DNA of 64,000 nt. Source: Sphingomonadaceae bacterium. Its GTDB lineage: Bacteria > Pseudomonadota > Alphaproteobacteria > Sphingomonadales > Sphingomonadaceae. The position numbers were made by a program, and so were the translations under genes. Position 1 is the stretch's first letter. Every line of letters begins with the position of its first letter. Location: the NCBI GenBank assembly GCA_024236195.1, contig JACKKZ010000007.1:58968-122967 (forward strand). Reading direction: 5' to 3'. Below, one piece after another: positions 1-8,066 of this stretch. The notes under the pieces are model-generated. The model was not told where the DNA came from and made no database searches. It saw only the letters and a program-made list of their open reading frames with translations.

Positions 1-338
1 CGGGCGTCCAGTGGACGCGCCCATCCGGCACATGCCCCGGTGCGCGGATATTCAGCTGGCTCCGAAATGTGCTGGTCGAAGGGGTTGATGCGCAGGGTGG
101 CCGTCTGTTCGTGGTCGTCGCGAATGACGGGCGCTGGTATCACAACGAGACTTTCGATGATCAGGGGCGCCCGCAATTCCACGGCAGTGGCAAGCGCGAC
201 TGGCCTGACCTTTCCGTTACATTTGAAGCGCCGGTCGATGAGAATCTGGTTGCGATCCGCGTTTGGGAGCTGGACGAGGCCCTGCAGCCCAAAATGATCG
301 GCGAATTGCCGTGGCAGGATGTCGAAATACGCGACTAA
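1..338 (+). CDS. 3' end of an unrecognised protein (partial)
   Basis: The reading frame is open from the window edge to a TAA at 336-338, so only the last 111 or so residues are seen and the start lies outside. The visible part is acidic, has no membrane segment or cysteine-rich motif, and ends in WQDVEIRD. The segment with WYHNETFDDQGRPQFHG and later FEAPVDENLVAIRVWEL suggests a small beta-rich domain, but I do not recognise the family. A GTG at 69 is in frame but is probably internal. No function is assigned. Confidence 0.6.
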   Translation, partial: GVQWTRPSGTCPGARIFSWLRNVLVEGVDAQGGRLFVVVANDGRWYHNETFDDQGRPQFHGSGKRDWPDLSVTFEAPVDENLVAIRVWELDEALQPKMIGELPWQDVEIRD

Positions 339-593
339 TTGCGAACCAGTTTCATGTGACACTTGTTTACTTGCTCGTTCCCACTTTTGGTTTAAAGGGC
401 TGCCAACGGCTGGCCAGGGGGCTGGTCGTGCAAAGCCGGGGGCAAATAACCGGCAATGTCGGGCGTAATGAGGGTCGCACAAAGACGACCTCCGCCTGTC
501 CTGATGGTTAGTATGAATGTTCCTCCCTCGGGGTGGTTGAGCGTCACGCTCATCCCTTCGGGTCGCACTGGGGCCTAGAGTCCCAGGGGGGAT

Positions 594-624
594 GGGGTCG
601 GCTGCCTTCCGGGTGGCCGACCCC
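594..624 (+). terminator. GC-rich hairpin, possible terminator
   Basis: GGGGTCGGC at 594-602 pairs perfectly with GCCGACCCC at 616-624 around a 13-base loop, followed by TATCTTT. It could end transcription from upstream or lie in the aqpZ leader. The thymine run is short, so the terminator call is tentative. Confidence 0.45.
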
Positions 625-703
625 TATCTTTCCGCCCAATTCATACGAAATGGTGAGACACAAGTTTACTTGCCACGCCTTATGCAGCGCGTAGTTTCCC
701 TTG

Positions 704-720
704 CCGTCAATAATTGACGG
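704..720 (+). promoter_or_regulatory. Perfect inverted repeat at the aqpZ translation start
   Basis: CCGTCAAT at 704-711 and ATTGACGG at 713-720 form a perfect 8-base dyad with a one-base centre. A one-base loop is poor for an RNA hairpin, so a DNA operator is the simpler reading. It ends 10 bases before the aqpZ ATG and abuts the GGGAGAG ribosome binding site. No regulator is known. Confidence 0.4.
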
Positions 721-730
721 GAGAGAGACA

Positions 731-1441
731 ATGGTACGCAGGCTATCTGCAGAATTGATCGGTACATTCTGGCTGGTTTTCGGGGGCTGCGGCTCGGCTG
801 TGCTGGCGGCGGCATTCCCGGAACTGGGGATTGGCTTTGCCGGGGTGGCGTTGGCCTTTGGCCTGACGGTGCTGACCATGGCCTATGCCGTGGGCGGTAT
901 TTCCGGGGGGCATTTCAATCCGGCGGTGACGCTGGGCCTGTGCCTCGCTGGGCGGCATGACTGGAAAGACCTGCCGCTCTACTGGATTTTCCAGGTCGCA
1001 GGCGCCGTGCTGGCAGGTGTGGTTCTCTATGCCATCGCATCCGGTCAGGAAGGCTGGAGTGCAGGCGGCTTTGCCTCCAACGGCTTTGGCGAGCTGTCGC
1101 CGGGCGGTTATTCCATGCAGGCTGCGCTGATTATCGAAATCGTCCTGACGGCAGGCTTCCTGCTGGTCATCCTCGGCTCGACCAGCAAGCTTGCCCCGGC
1201 GGGCTTCGCGCCGATTGCGATAGGCCTTGCGCTCACCTTGATCCACTTGATCTCGATTCCGGTGACCAACACTTCGGTCAATCCGGCGCGTTCCACCGGT
1301 GTCGCCTTCTTCGCCGAGACAGGCGCTACTGGCCAGCTCTGGCTGTTCTGGCTGGCACCGCTGGTGGGCGCTGCAATTGGCGCGCTGGTCTGGAAATATG
1401 TGCTGATGCCCGGTGAAGGGCTCGACAATCTCGGCGAATAG
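731..1441 (+). CDS. aqpZ: Aquaporin Z, water channel
   Basis: This 236-residue protein is a six-helix inner-membrane water channel of the MIP family, close to the 231 residues of E. coli AqpZ. The two NPA boxes are visible: NPA at residues 63-65 (in HFNPAVTLG) and NPAR at 184-187 (in SVNPARSTG). The selectivity-filter residues expected for a strict water channel are also in place: F43, H172, T181 and R187, which supports AqpZ rather than a glycerol facilitator. The start at 731 is chosen because GGGAGAGAG lies just upstream; an in-frame ATG at 701 has no such site and would cut into the dyad at 704-720. A strong terminator follows, so it is probably monocistronic. Confidence 0.96.
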   Translation: MVRRLSAELIGTFWLVFGGCGSAVLAAAFPELGIGFAGVALAFGLTVLTMAYAVGGISGGHFNPAVTLGLCLAGRHDWKDLPLYWIFQVAGAVLAGVVLYAIASGQEGWSAGGFASNGFGELSPGGYSMQAALIIEIVLTAGFLLVILGSTSKLAPAGFAPIAIGLALTLIHLISIPVTNTSVNPARSTGVAFFAETGATGQLWLFWLAPLVGAAIGALVWKYVLMPGEGLDNLGE

Positions 1442-1457
1442 GATTGCCAGTTGCAGT

Positions 1458-1503
1458 CAGGAGAAGGGGCCGGTTGCCATGCGGTGACCGGCCCCTTCTC
1501 CTG
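1458..1503 (+). terminator. Rho-independent terminator of aqpZ
   Basis: A perfect 17-base-pair stem (CAGGAGAAGGGGCCGGT at 1458-1474 with its complement at 1487-1503) has a 12-base loop and is followed by TTTG. It begins 17 bases after the aqpZ stop. The thymine tract is short but the stem is very stable. Confidence 0.85.
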
Positions 1504-1589
1504 TTTGCCAGCTCACAGTTGCCAAGGCCGGTTTCGCAAATCTAACTCCAATTTAACCTACTGTAGCTAGGGGTTTTTGCGTATTTCCG

Positions 1590-3539
1590 ATGGAGTGGTT
1601 CAAACCGCACGCAAGAATGCTGTTCAAGGCCTGGTCCCCACCCCGCGCGCGTTCCCAAGCGCTGGCGCAAGTATACCTGCCGATCATGCAGGGTTATTTT
1701 CTGGTGGTTGCGGCCTATTACGGGCTGATGACACCGGGCCATATGCTGACGCTGGCCGGGTTCGAACTGGTCACCATGGTCACTGCATCCACCACGGCCT
1801 GCCTTGTGGCGATGGCGGCATGGTACCGGCTGCGCTCCCCGATGAAGATGGGCGCGATGGAAGGGCTGATCAGCCTCGTCAACCTGCTGATCCTCGCCAA
1901 TGTGATGGCTGCGCTTACAATTGACTATCACGCGGCCAAGCTGGTCTATTTCGTGATGATGGCGATGATTTTCGCCTTTGCCAGCATCAGCCTCAGGCAA
2001 GGACTCGCTTCCATCACCGTCGCGCTGGCCTGTCTCTTCTGGGTCGTCAGCGCCCGCACCCCGGCTGACACGGTAACATGGGGCTTCGTCGCCTTTGCCG
2101 CTGCCCTAAGTTCGGTCGCCATCGCCTATTACTTGCGGCGGGTGATCGGGCTGGCGGTGATGGCCCGGACAGAGGCCGAAGGGCGGCTGGCCAGCGCGGA
2201 AAAGCGCAGCCGGGAAATGCACCTGGAATCGCTGTCCGACAGCCTCACCGGATTGCCGAACCGCCGTGCCTTCTTCCGCGAGCTGCAACTGCGCAAAGAC
2301 ATGGTCGCCAGTGGGATCGGGCATTGGCTGGTGCTGCTTGATCTGGACGGGTTCAAGGCGGTCAACGACAATTACGGCCACCTGATCGGCGATGCGCTGT
2401 TGCAGGCCGTGGCCAAGCGGCTGCGTGACCATTGCGGGCAGGAAGCCTTTGCCAGTCGCATGGGCGGTGATGAATTCAACATCATCCTAGCTTCAGACGA
2501 GGATGCCGCCGGGATCGAGCAATGGAGCCAGTCGCTGCTGGAAGCCGTGGCGGAAACCTATCTTATCGAAGACCGGCTGATCCAGATTTCGGCCTCGCTA
2601 GGCTGCCACCGGCTGGAGGCGCGTGCGTCTGACAATCGCATGATCCGCAATGCTGACTATGCGCTGCTGCGGGCCAAGCGAGATGGCAAGAACCGCGTTG
2701 TCGTCTTCCGGCAGGAACATGCCGAGGATGCCGCGTTGCGCTTCAAGGTAGAGCAATCACTGCGCGTCGCCAGTTTTGCTGACGAGATCGAGTTGCTGTT
2801 CCAGCCGCAATTCGACCTGGGCCAGGGTCGTATCGTTTCTGCCGAGGCGCTGGCACGCTGGCACAGCCCGTCCATCGGGCAGGTCGGGCCGGACCGTTTC
2901 ATCAAGATCGCCGAGGATTGCGGCTTGATTTCGCGGATCACCGTCGCGGTATTGGCCAAGTCGCTCACGTTCATCGAATCCTGGGATGACCCGGTGCCGC
3001 TTTCCGTCAACCTGTCCGGCCATGATTTGATGTCAGACCAGGTGATCGAACAAGTTCTGGAGATCGTTGCGCGGAGCAAGGTCCCGCCGGAGCTGCTCGA
3101 ATTCGAAATTACCGAAACGGCGATGATGCCGGACACGGCGCGCGCGAGCCAGAACCTGCACCGGCTGGCGGCGCGCGGTCACCCGCTTTCGCTTGACGAT
3201 TTCGGGACCGGCTATTCCAATTTCAGCTATTTGCGCTCGCTCCCGATCAGCAAGCTCAAGGTGGACCGCGCCTTCATGCAAGACCTCGGCGATCCTATGA
3301 CGGAGAAAGTCCTCAACTCGCTAACCGGCATGGCCCGCACACTGGACGTGCATTGCCTGCTCGAAGGGATCGAGACCGAACTGGAACTTCTCGCCGCCAA
3401 ACGCGTGGGCGCACAGTCTGTGCAGGGTTTCTACTTCGGCAGGCCAATGGATGGCGATGCGCTCAAGCAATTGCTCGCCAATGATCGCAAGGCTGATCAG
3501 GTGGTGAAACTGGCGGAGCCCAAGCGTGCGGCCGGCTAG
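1590..3539 (+). CDS. Membrane GGDEF-EAL cyclic-di-GMP enzyme
   Basis: This 649-residue protein has a hydrophobic N-terminal sensor region with several membrane segments (about 30-190), a short coiled linker, a GGDEF domain (about 215-375) and an EAL domain (about 385-630). The GGDEF active-site motif is intact at 292-296 (SRMGGDEFN). The EAL motif is intact at 419-421 (SAEALARW), as is the loop-6 motif DDFGTG at 536-541, with KLKVDR and EGIET also present. Both diguanylate cyclase and phosphodiesterase activity are therefore possible, and the net direction cannot be told from sequence. It stands alone, without a named sensor domain. Confidence 0.93.
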   Translation: MEWFKPHARMLFKAWSPPRARSQALAQVYLPIMQGYFLVVAAYYGLMTPGHMLTLAGFELVTMVTASTTACLVAMAAWYRLRSPMKMGAMEGLISLVNLLILANVMAALTIDYHAAKLVYFVMMAMIFAFASISLRQGLASITVALACLFWVVSARTPADTVTWGFVAFAAALSSVAIAYYLRRVIGLAVMARTEAEGRLASAEKRSREMHLESLSDSLTGLPNRRAFFRELQLRKDMVASGIGHWLVLLDLDGFKAVNDNYGHLIGDALLQAVAKRLRDHCGQEAFASRMGGDEFNIILASDEDAAGIEQWSQSLLEAVAETYLIEDRLIQISASLGCHRLEARASDNRMIRNADYALLRAKRDGKNRVVVFRQEHAEDAALRFKVEQSLRVASFADEIELLFQPQFDLGQGRIVSAEALARWHSPSIGQVGPDRFIKIAEDCGLISRITVAVLAKSLTFIESWDDPVPLSVNLSGHDLMSDQVIEQVLEIVARSKVPPELLEFEITETAMMPDTARASQNLHRLAARGHPLSLDDFGTGYSNFSYLRSLPISKLKVDRAFMQDLGDPMTEKVLNSLTGMARTLDVHCLLEGIETELELLAAKRVGAQSVQGFYFGRPMDGDALKQLLANDRKADQVVKLAEPKRAAG

Positions 3540-3563
3540 GCGGGGCGCGCAGGTGCTGACCCT

Positions 3564-3734
3564 TCAAAAATCCACTGCAATTCCATTCCTGACCCAATCG
3601 CCATAGCGGGTGGGGGAAAGGCCGTCGGGGTCCTTTTCCTGCGGATCTGCTGCCTTGGGTTCCGGCAGGGGCTCATTGGTCCAATGGGCAGGCTTCACGA
3701 AGTCGGCGGGCCGTTTGGATTTGCGTTCGGTCAT
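3564..3734 (-). CDS. DUF1674 / SdhAF4-like small protein
   Basis: This 56-residue frame starts at an ATG on the minus strand and ends with TGA at 3564-3566. Its C-terminal half carries DPDGLSPTRYGDWVRNG and ends in IAVDF. The pattern (P-TRYGDW-x-x-NG...DF) is the signature of the DUF1674 family, which includes the eukaryotic succinate dehydrogenase assembly factor 4. Family members are about 50-110 residues. In alphaproteobacteria this gene commonly lies beside rsmB, as it does here, divergently and 54 bases away. A role in SdhA maturation is inferred from the family only. Confidence 0.85.
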   Translation of the reverse strand: MTERKSKRPADFVKPAHWTNEPLPEPKAADPQEKDPDGLSPTRYGDWVRNGIAVDF

Positions 3735-3788
3735 GTCCCCCTAATGCGCGCGCTGGCCTTTGGTTGCAATGCTGCGTAAGCGGCGCGG

Positions 3789-5048
3789 ATGAATCGCCAA
3801 CGTTCCAGCAAGCCAGCCGCCATCCCCGGAGAACCCGCACGCCTTGCCGCGATGCGGCTGCTCGATGCGGTGTTGCGCCGGGGGGAGACGCTCGACCAGG
3901 CAGAGAAAGCCGCCTTGCGTGACCTTGCCGGGGCGGCGGACAAGGGGCTGGCTCGCGCATTGGCTGGCGAAGTGCTGCGCTGGATGGTCGATCTCGACGC
4001 GCTGATTGACAGCGCGATGAAGCAACCTTTGCCGGAAGATGCCAAGCCGCGCATGGCGCTTCGCATCATGCTCGCGGGCTGGTTGAGGCTGGAAACCCCG
4101 CTCCATGCGGTGATCGCGACAGGCCTGCCCTTGCTGAGCGGCGGGCCACGGCGGCTGGCGCATGGGGTGTTTTCGACTTTGGTGAAGCAGGAGGTGCGCC
4201 TGCCCGACGCGCCCACTTTGCCGGAGCGTGTGACTGAGCGCTGGGGTGACCTGGCGGAGGCCGTCGCCCCCGGCCTTGTCGCGCCGCCGCCACTTGATCT
4301 CGCTCTGCGCGATCCGGCTGAGACGCAACAATGGGCCGAGACACTGGGCGGCACCTCGCTCCGCTCCGGCCATGTCCGCCTGCAACGCGGCGACAAGGTG
4401 GAGGACCTGCCCGGCTATCGCGAAGGCGCATGGTGGGTGCAGGACCTTGCCGCGCAGCTCCCCACCGCGCTGCTCGGCGTGGGCGAGGGCAAGCGCGTGC
4501 TCGACCTCTGCGCTGCGCCCGGTGGCAAGACCATGGCACTCGCCGCGGCGGGCTGGCGGGTGACCGCACTCGATATCAGCCAGCGGAGGAGCGAGCGAAT
4601 GCGCCGCAACCTCACCCGCACCGGGTTTGAGGCAGAAGTGGTGGTCGCCGATGCCTTCAAATGGGAACCGGAAGAGAATTTTGACGCCATCCTGCTCGAT
4701 GCGCCCTGCACCGCGACGGGCACCTGCCGCCGCCACCCTGACGTGCTCCACCGCATCGGCGCGCGGCTGGTCGAGGAAATGGCGGAACTGCAAGCTGCGC
4801 TACTTGAACGCGCGGCAGGCTGGCTCAAACCCGGCGGCACGCTGGTTTACGCCACCTGCTCGCTCGAACGTGCTGAAGGGGAGGGGCAGGCGGAAGGCAT
4901 TGCGCTCACCCCGTTGCCGATCCGCGCAAATGAACTGCCCGCAGGCCTCACCCCCAGCGGCGAAGGCTGGCTGCGCACCCATCCGGGGCAGCTAGCGGAA
5001 GCAGGCAGCCTGGACGGGTTCTTTATTGCGCGCTGGGTGAAGGACTAA
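3789..5048 (+). CDS. rsmB: 16S rRNA m5C967 methyltransferase RsmB (Sun family)
   Basis: This 419-residue protein has an N-terminal NusB-like RNA-binding domain (about 15-140) and a C-terminal Rossmann methyltransferase domain. The SAM motif DLCAAPGGKT begins at residue 239. The motif IV proline-cysteine DAPCTATG places C307, and motif VI ATCS places the predicted nucleophile C357. That pair of cysteines defines RNA m5C methyltransferases. It would methylate cytosine 967 (E. coli numbering) of 16S rRNA. It overlaps the convergent msrA by four bases. The family call is firm; the exact target base is by homology. Confidence 0.93.
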   Translation: MNRQRSSKPAAIPGEPARLAAMRLLDAVLRRGETLDQAEKAALRDLAGAADKGLARALAGEVLRWMVDLDALIDSAMKQPLPEDAKPRMALRIMLAGWLRLETPLHAVIATGLPLLSGGPRRLAHGVFSTLVKQEVRLPDAPTLPERVTERWGDLAEAVAPGLVAPPPLDLALRDPAETQQWAETLGGTSLRSGHVRLQRGDKVEDLPGYREGAWWVQDLAAQLPTALLGVGEGKRVLDLCAAPGGKTMALAAAGWRVTALDISQRRSERMRRNLTRTGFEAEVVVADAFKWEPEENFDAILLDAPCTATGTCRRHPDVLHRIGARLVEEMAELQAALLERAAGWLKPGGTLVYATCSLERAEGEGQAEGIALTPLPIRANELPAGLTPSGEGWLRTHPGQLAEAGSLDGFFIARWVKD

Positions 5049-5587
5049 CCCCCCTTCAGCTTCTCCTTGAACCCGCGCCGCAGCTTTTCCAGCTTGGGGG
5101 GGATCACGGCCATGCAATAGGGATTGCGCTGGCCTTCGCCTTCCCAATATTCCTGGTGGTAATCTTCCGCCGGATACCATGTCGAGGGGCCTTCTATCGT
5201 TGTCACGGCGGACTGACCCGGATGCTCGTCGTTCCAGCGAGCCAGCGCGGCCTCCGCATCCTCTTGTGTCAGATCATCATTCAAGAAGATCGCGCTGCGA
5301 TATTGTGTGCCCACATCATTGCCCTGCCGGTTGAGCTGGGTCGGGTCATGTGTCGCCATGAACACGTCAAGCAGATCGGCGAGCTCCAGCACCGCCGGAT
5401 CGAAGGTAATGCGGATCGCTTCGGCATGGCCGGTCGTGCCGCTACACACCTGCTTGTAAATCGGGTCAGCCACATCGCCGCCAATATAGCCGCTTTCCAC
5501 TTCGCTCACGCCTGCCAGCTGGCGGAACACGGCCTCTGTGCACCAGAAGCATCCGCCCGCTAGGATTGCCTGCTTGTTCTCGCTCAT
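5045..5587 (-). CDS. msrA: Peptide methionine sulfoxide reductase MsrA
   Basis: This 180-residue enzyme reduces methionine-S-sulfoxide in proteins and free methionine. The catalytic GCFWC motif is near the N-terminus (AGGCFWCTEAVF), followed by the family segments SGYIGG, TGHAEAI and YRSAIF. The ATG at 5587 is preferred over an in-frame ATG at 5599 because GGAG sits six bases before it. No MsrB domain is fused and none is seen nearby. It is transcribed away from the secreted methyltransferase-like gene at 5684, sharing a 96-base divergent gap. Confidence 0.95.
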   Translation of the reverse strand: MSENKQAILAGGCFWCTEAVFRQLAGVSEVESGYIGGDVADPIYKQVCSGTTGHAEAIRITFDPAVLELADLLDVFMATHDPTQLNRQGNDVGTQYRSAIFLNDDLTQEDAEAALARWNDEHPGQSAVTTIEGPSTWYPAEDYHQEYWEGEGQRNPYCMAVIPPKLEKLRRGFKEKLKGG

Positions 5588-5683
5588 GATCGTCTCCATG
5601 CTCTGCGCAGAAGATAGGAACGGAAACCGGATTTGCCATTGTGCATTAGGTTTCGAGTAACAGACCCTAGGGGAATTGGATCC

Positions 5684-6544
5684 ATGAAAGCCAAACTTGC
5701 ACTTCTTGCCGCTGCTTCTGCCACCTTGCTTGCCGCTGCGCCTGCGCTGGCCGATCATCACGAGGCGGGCAAGATGGACCATGCGAAACACCATCCGATG
5801 CAGCATGGCTTGATGATGGCGGCGCAGAGCGAAACCCGCGCGGATGACAAGGCGCGCGACCAGTATCGTCACCCGATCGAAACGCTGGCTTTCTTTCAGC
5901 TGCAGCCGGATATGAAGGTGGGTGAATATGAACCCGGCGGTGGCTGGTATTCCCGAATCCTCGCACCTTATCTCGCGGAAAAGGGGCAGCTTGTCGGTCT
6001 GTTCCGCGATCCATCCGGCGCCACCAGCGATCCGGCGCGACAGGAAAAGATGCGTGCCGGTGTGGTTGCTTTCCCGGAATATGCGGCTGGCTGGACGGGC
6101 CTCCCGGGGGAAAAATTCTTTGGCTACAGCACCGATGCGATCCCCGCTGGCGAGGCGGGGACGTTTGATCGGATTGTGATATTCCGCATGATGCACCACC
6201 TTTTCCGCACCAATACGGCCGACAGCGAGATCAAGGCGCTGCGCAGCCTGCTCAAGGATGGCGGGATGATCGGCATTGTCCAGCACCGCGCCAAGGCAGA
6301 TGCGCCCTTCAGCTATGCGGATGGCAACAAGGGCTATTTGCGTGAAGCGGACGTGATCGCGCTGATGGAAATCAACGGCTTCGATTTTGTCGGCAAGAGC
6401 GACATTAACGCCAACCCGAAGGACAGCGCTGACCATCCTGATGGTGTATGGGAAATGCCCCCGGTCTGGAGAACCAAGCGCGAAGAGCTGAAAGACCTCG
6501 GTGAAAGCGACCGCATGACGCTGCTGTTCAAAAAGCGGGACTGA
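5684..6544 (+). CDS. Secreted class I methyltransferase-like protein (COG4798 type)
   Basis: This 286-residue protein begins with a clear signal peptide (about residues 1-20, ending in AAPALA before DHHEAGK). A His/Met-rich stretch follows (HHEAGKMDHAKHHPMQHG). The body resembles predicted methyltransferases of the COG4798 group: a EYEPGGGWYS segment stands in the usual SAM loop position and DRIVIFRMMHHLF follows further on. SAM is not known in the periplasm, so either another ligand is bound or the activity is not methyl transfer. An in-frame earlier start at 5633 would bury the signal peptide. The substrate is unknown. Confidence 0.7.
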   Translation: MKAKLALLAAASATLLAAAPALADHHEAGKMDHAKHHPMQHGLMMAAQSETRADDKARDQYRHPIETLAFFQLQPDMKVGEYEPGGGWYSRILAPYLAEKGQLVGLFRDPSGATSDPARQEKMRAGVVAFPEYAAGWTGLPGEKFFGYSTDAIPAGEAGTFDRIVIFRMMHHLFRTNTADSEIKALRSLLKDGGMIGIVQHRAKADAPFSYADGNKGYLREADVIALMEINGFDFVGKSDINANPKDSADHPDGVWEMPPVWRTKREELKDLGESDRMTLLFKKRD

Positions 6545-6559
6545 CGCTAAGGGCGGAAC

Positions 6560-7423
6560 ATGAGTGAAATCACTGTCGCCGCCCTGCAACTTGCACTCGG
6601 CTCGCTGGACGAGCAGGAAAATATCGCTGCCGTTTCCACCTTGGTGGAGGAGGCCGCCGCACGCGGGGCGCAGATCATCCTGCCGCCAGAGCTCTTCTCC
6701 GGCCCCTATTTCTGCAAGCTGGAGGATGAGGCGCTGTTCGCGCTTGCCCGCCCGACCATGGAGCATCCTTCGGTCCGTGCCATGGCCAAGCTGGCGAAGA
6801 AGCTGGGCGTCGCCATCCCGACCAGCTTCTTCGAGCGCGACGGGCACCACTATTACAACACGCTGGCCATGATTGATGCTGCAGGCGAAGTGCTGGGCAC
6901 CTACCGCAAGAGCCACATCCCCGACGGGCCGGGCTATGAAGAAAAATATTATTTCCGCCCCGGCAATGACGGGTTCAAGGTGTGGGAAATTATGGGCACC
7001 CGCATCGGCGTGGGGATTTGCTGGGACCAGTGGTACCCCGAATGCGCGCGGGTGATGGCGCTGATGGGGGCGGAACTGCTGTTCTACCCCACCGCTATCG
7101 GCTCCGAGCCTTATGATGCTGATCTCGATACCAGCCGCATGTGGCAGCGCGCGATGCAGGGTCATGCCGTGTCAAACTGCATGCCGGTGATCGCTGCCAA
7201 CCGTATCGGGCAGGAGCGTGAATCCGGCACTGAACAAGCCTTTTACGGGCACAGCTTCATCACCAATGAATGGGGCGAAAAGATCTGCGAATTCGGCAAG
7301 GAAGAGAGCGGCGTGCTGGTCGCGACGCTCGACCTTGCGCAGGCGGCGACGCATCGCGCCGGGATGGGCTTCTTCCGCGATCGCCGCCCGCAGCTTTACG
7401 GGCGCATCTGCGAGGATATCTGA
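6560..7423 (+). CDS. aguB: N-carbamoylputrescine amidase (nitrilase family)
   Basis: This 287-residue protein would hydrolyse N-carbamoylputrescine to putrescine, CO2 and ammonia, the last step of the agmatine route to polyamines. The nitrilase triad is visible: E44 in LPPELF, K117 in YRKSHIP and C154 in GICWDQWYPE. The segment HIPDGPGYEEKYYFRPGN is characteristic of the AguB subgroup. Its agmatine deiminase partner (AguA) is not in the window. It is followed after 5 bases by folK, so the two are likely cotranscribed. Confidence 0.9.
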   Translation: MSEITVAALQLALGSLDEQENIAAVSTLVEEAAARGAQIILPPELFSGPYFCKLEDEALFALARPTMEHPSVRAMAKLAKKLGVAIPTSFFERDGHHYYNTLAMIDAAGEVLGTYRKSHIPDGPGYEEKYYFRPGNDGFKVWEIMGTRIGVGICWDQWYPECARVMALMGAELLFYPTAIGSEPYDADLDTSRMWQRAMQGHAVSNCMPVIAANRIGQERESGTEQAFYGHSFITNEWGEKICEFGKEESGVLVATLDLAQAATHRAGMGFFRDRRPQLYGRICEDI

Positions 7424-7428
7424 GCGGG

Positions 7429-7926
7429 GTGTCAACACACCGCTACCTGATTGCGCTCGGCTCCAACCAGCGCCACCCGATGTTCGGGCGCCCGCGAGAC
7501 GTGTTGCAGGTGGCGATTGACCGCATGTCCTCCGCTGTCGGCGCCGTTCTGGCGCAATCGCCGATCATCACCAGCGCGCCCATCGGCCCGTCGCAGCGGC
7601 GCTATGCCAATGGCGCGGTGGTGATTTCTACCAACCGGGAGCCGGAGGACCTGCTCGAATCGCTGCAGGAACTGGAGCAGGTGTTGGGCCGCGAACGGCG
7701 CGGACAGCGCTGGCGTGCGCGCACGCTGGACCTTGATATCGTGCTGTGGTGTGGCGGAATTCTCTCGCAAGAGCACCTGCAAATCCCGCACCCCGCCTTC
7801 CGCGAGCGGGAATTCGTGCTCGGCCCGGCCATGGCTGTCGCCGCTGGCTGGCGCGACCCGGTGACAGGTTTAACCATCAAACAGTTACACTCCCGCTTGA
7901 CCAAGCCGAAACCCACCCCTAGGTGA
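7429..7926 (+). CDS. folK: 7,8-dihydro-6-hydroxymethylpterin pyrophosphokinase FolK
   Basis: This 165-residue enzyme transfers pyrophosphate from ATP to 6-hydroxymethyl-dihydropterin in folate synthesis. Family marks are the N-terminal ALGSNQ and the motif RWRARTLDLDIVL, which holds the magnesium-binding aspartates, followed by IPHPAFREREFVL. The GTG at 7429 is chosen because it starts the family's usual strand (HRYLIALGSN) and lies 5 bases after the aguB stop. A tRNA gene follows 13 bases after its stop. Confidence 0.92.
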   Translation: MSTHRYLIALGSNQRHPMFGRPRDVLQVAIDRMSSAVGAVLAQSPIITSAPIGPSQRRYANGAVVISTNREPEDLLESLQELEQVLGRERRGQRWRARTLDLDIVLWCGGILSQEHLQIPHPAFREREFVLGPAMAVAAGWRDPVTGLTIKQLHSRLTKPKPTPR

Positions 7927-7939
7927 GCGCCCGGTGGTC

Positions 7940-8015
7940 GGGCCCTTAGCTCAGTCGGTAGAGCAACTGACTTTTAATCAGTAGGTCGCTGGTTCGAACC
8001 CAGCAGGGCTCACCA
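7940..8015 (+). tRNA. tRNA-Lys (anticodon TTT)
   Basis: This is a 76-base cloverleaf with the CCA tail encoded at 8013-8015. The acceptor stem GGGCCCT (7940-7946) pairs with AGGGCTC (8005-8011) with one G-T pair. The D arm is GCTC...GAGC at 7949-7964. The anticodon stem is ACTGA/TCAGT with loop CTTTTAA, placing TTT at 7973-7975. The T arm carries GGTTCGAACC. Confidence 0.98.
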
Positions 8016-8066
8016 CCTATCCCCCACATTGCCAATACAGGCCAGCCCGTGCTTTGCGTGGCAGGC

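Larger units (their letters stand above)
339..730. other. Gene-poor stretch upstream of aqpZ
   Basis: This 392-base gap has no convincing gene on either strand. It holds a 15-base palindrome TGAGCGTCACGCTCA at 538-552, a strong hairpin at 594-624 and an inverted repeat at 704-720 next to the aqpZ ribosome binding site. The rest shows no feature I can name. Confidence 0.5.

Noticed and set aside
5588..7165. Long open minus-strand extension upstream of msrA
   Set aside because: It runs opposite the secreted methyltransferase-like and aguB genes, whose motifs are clear. The msrA family start fits 5587.
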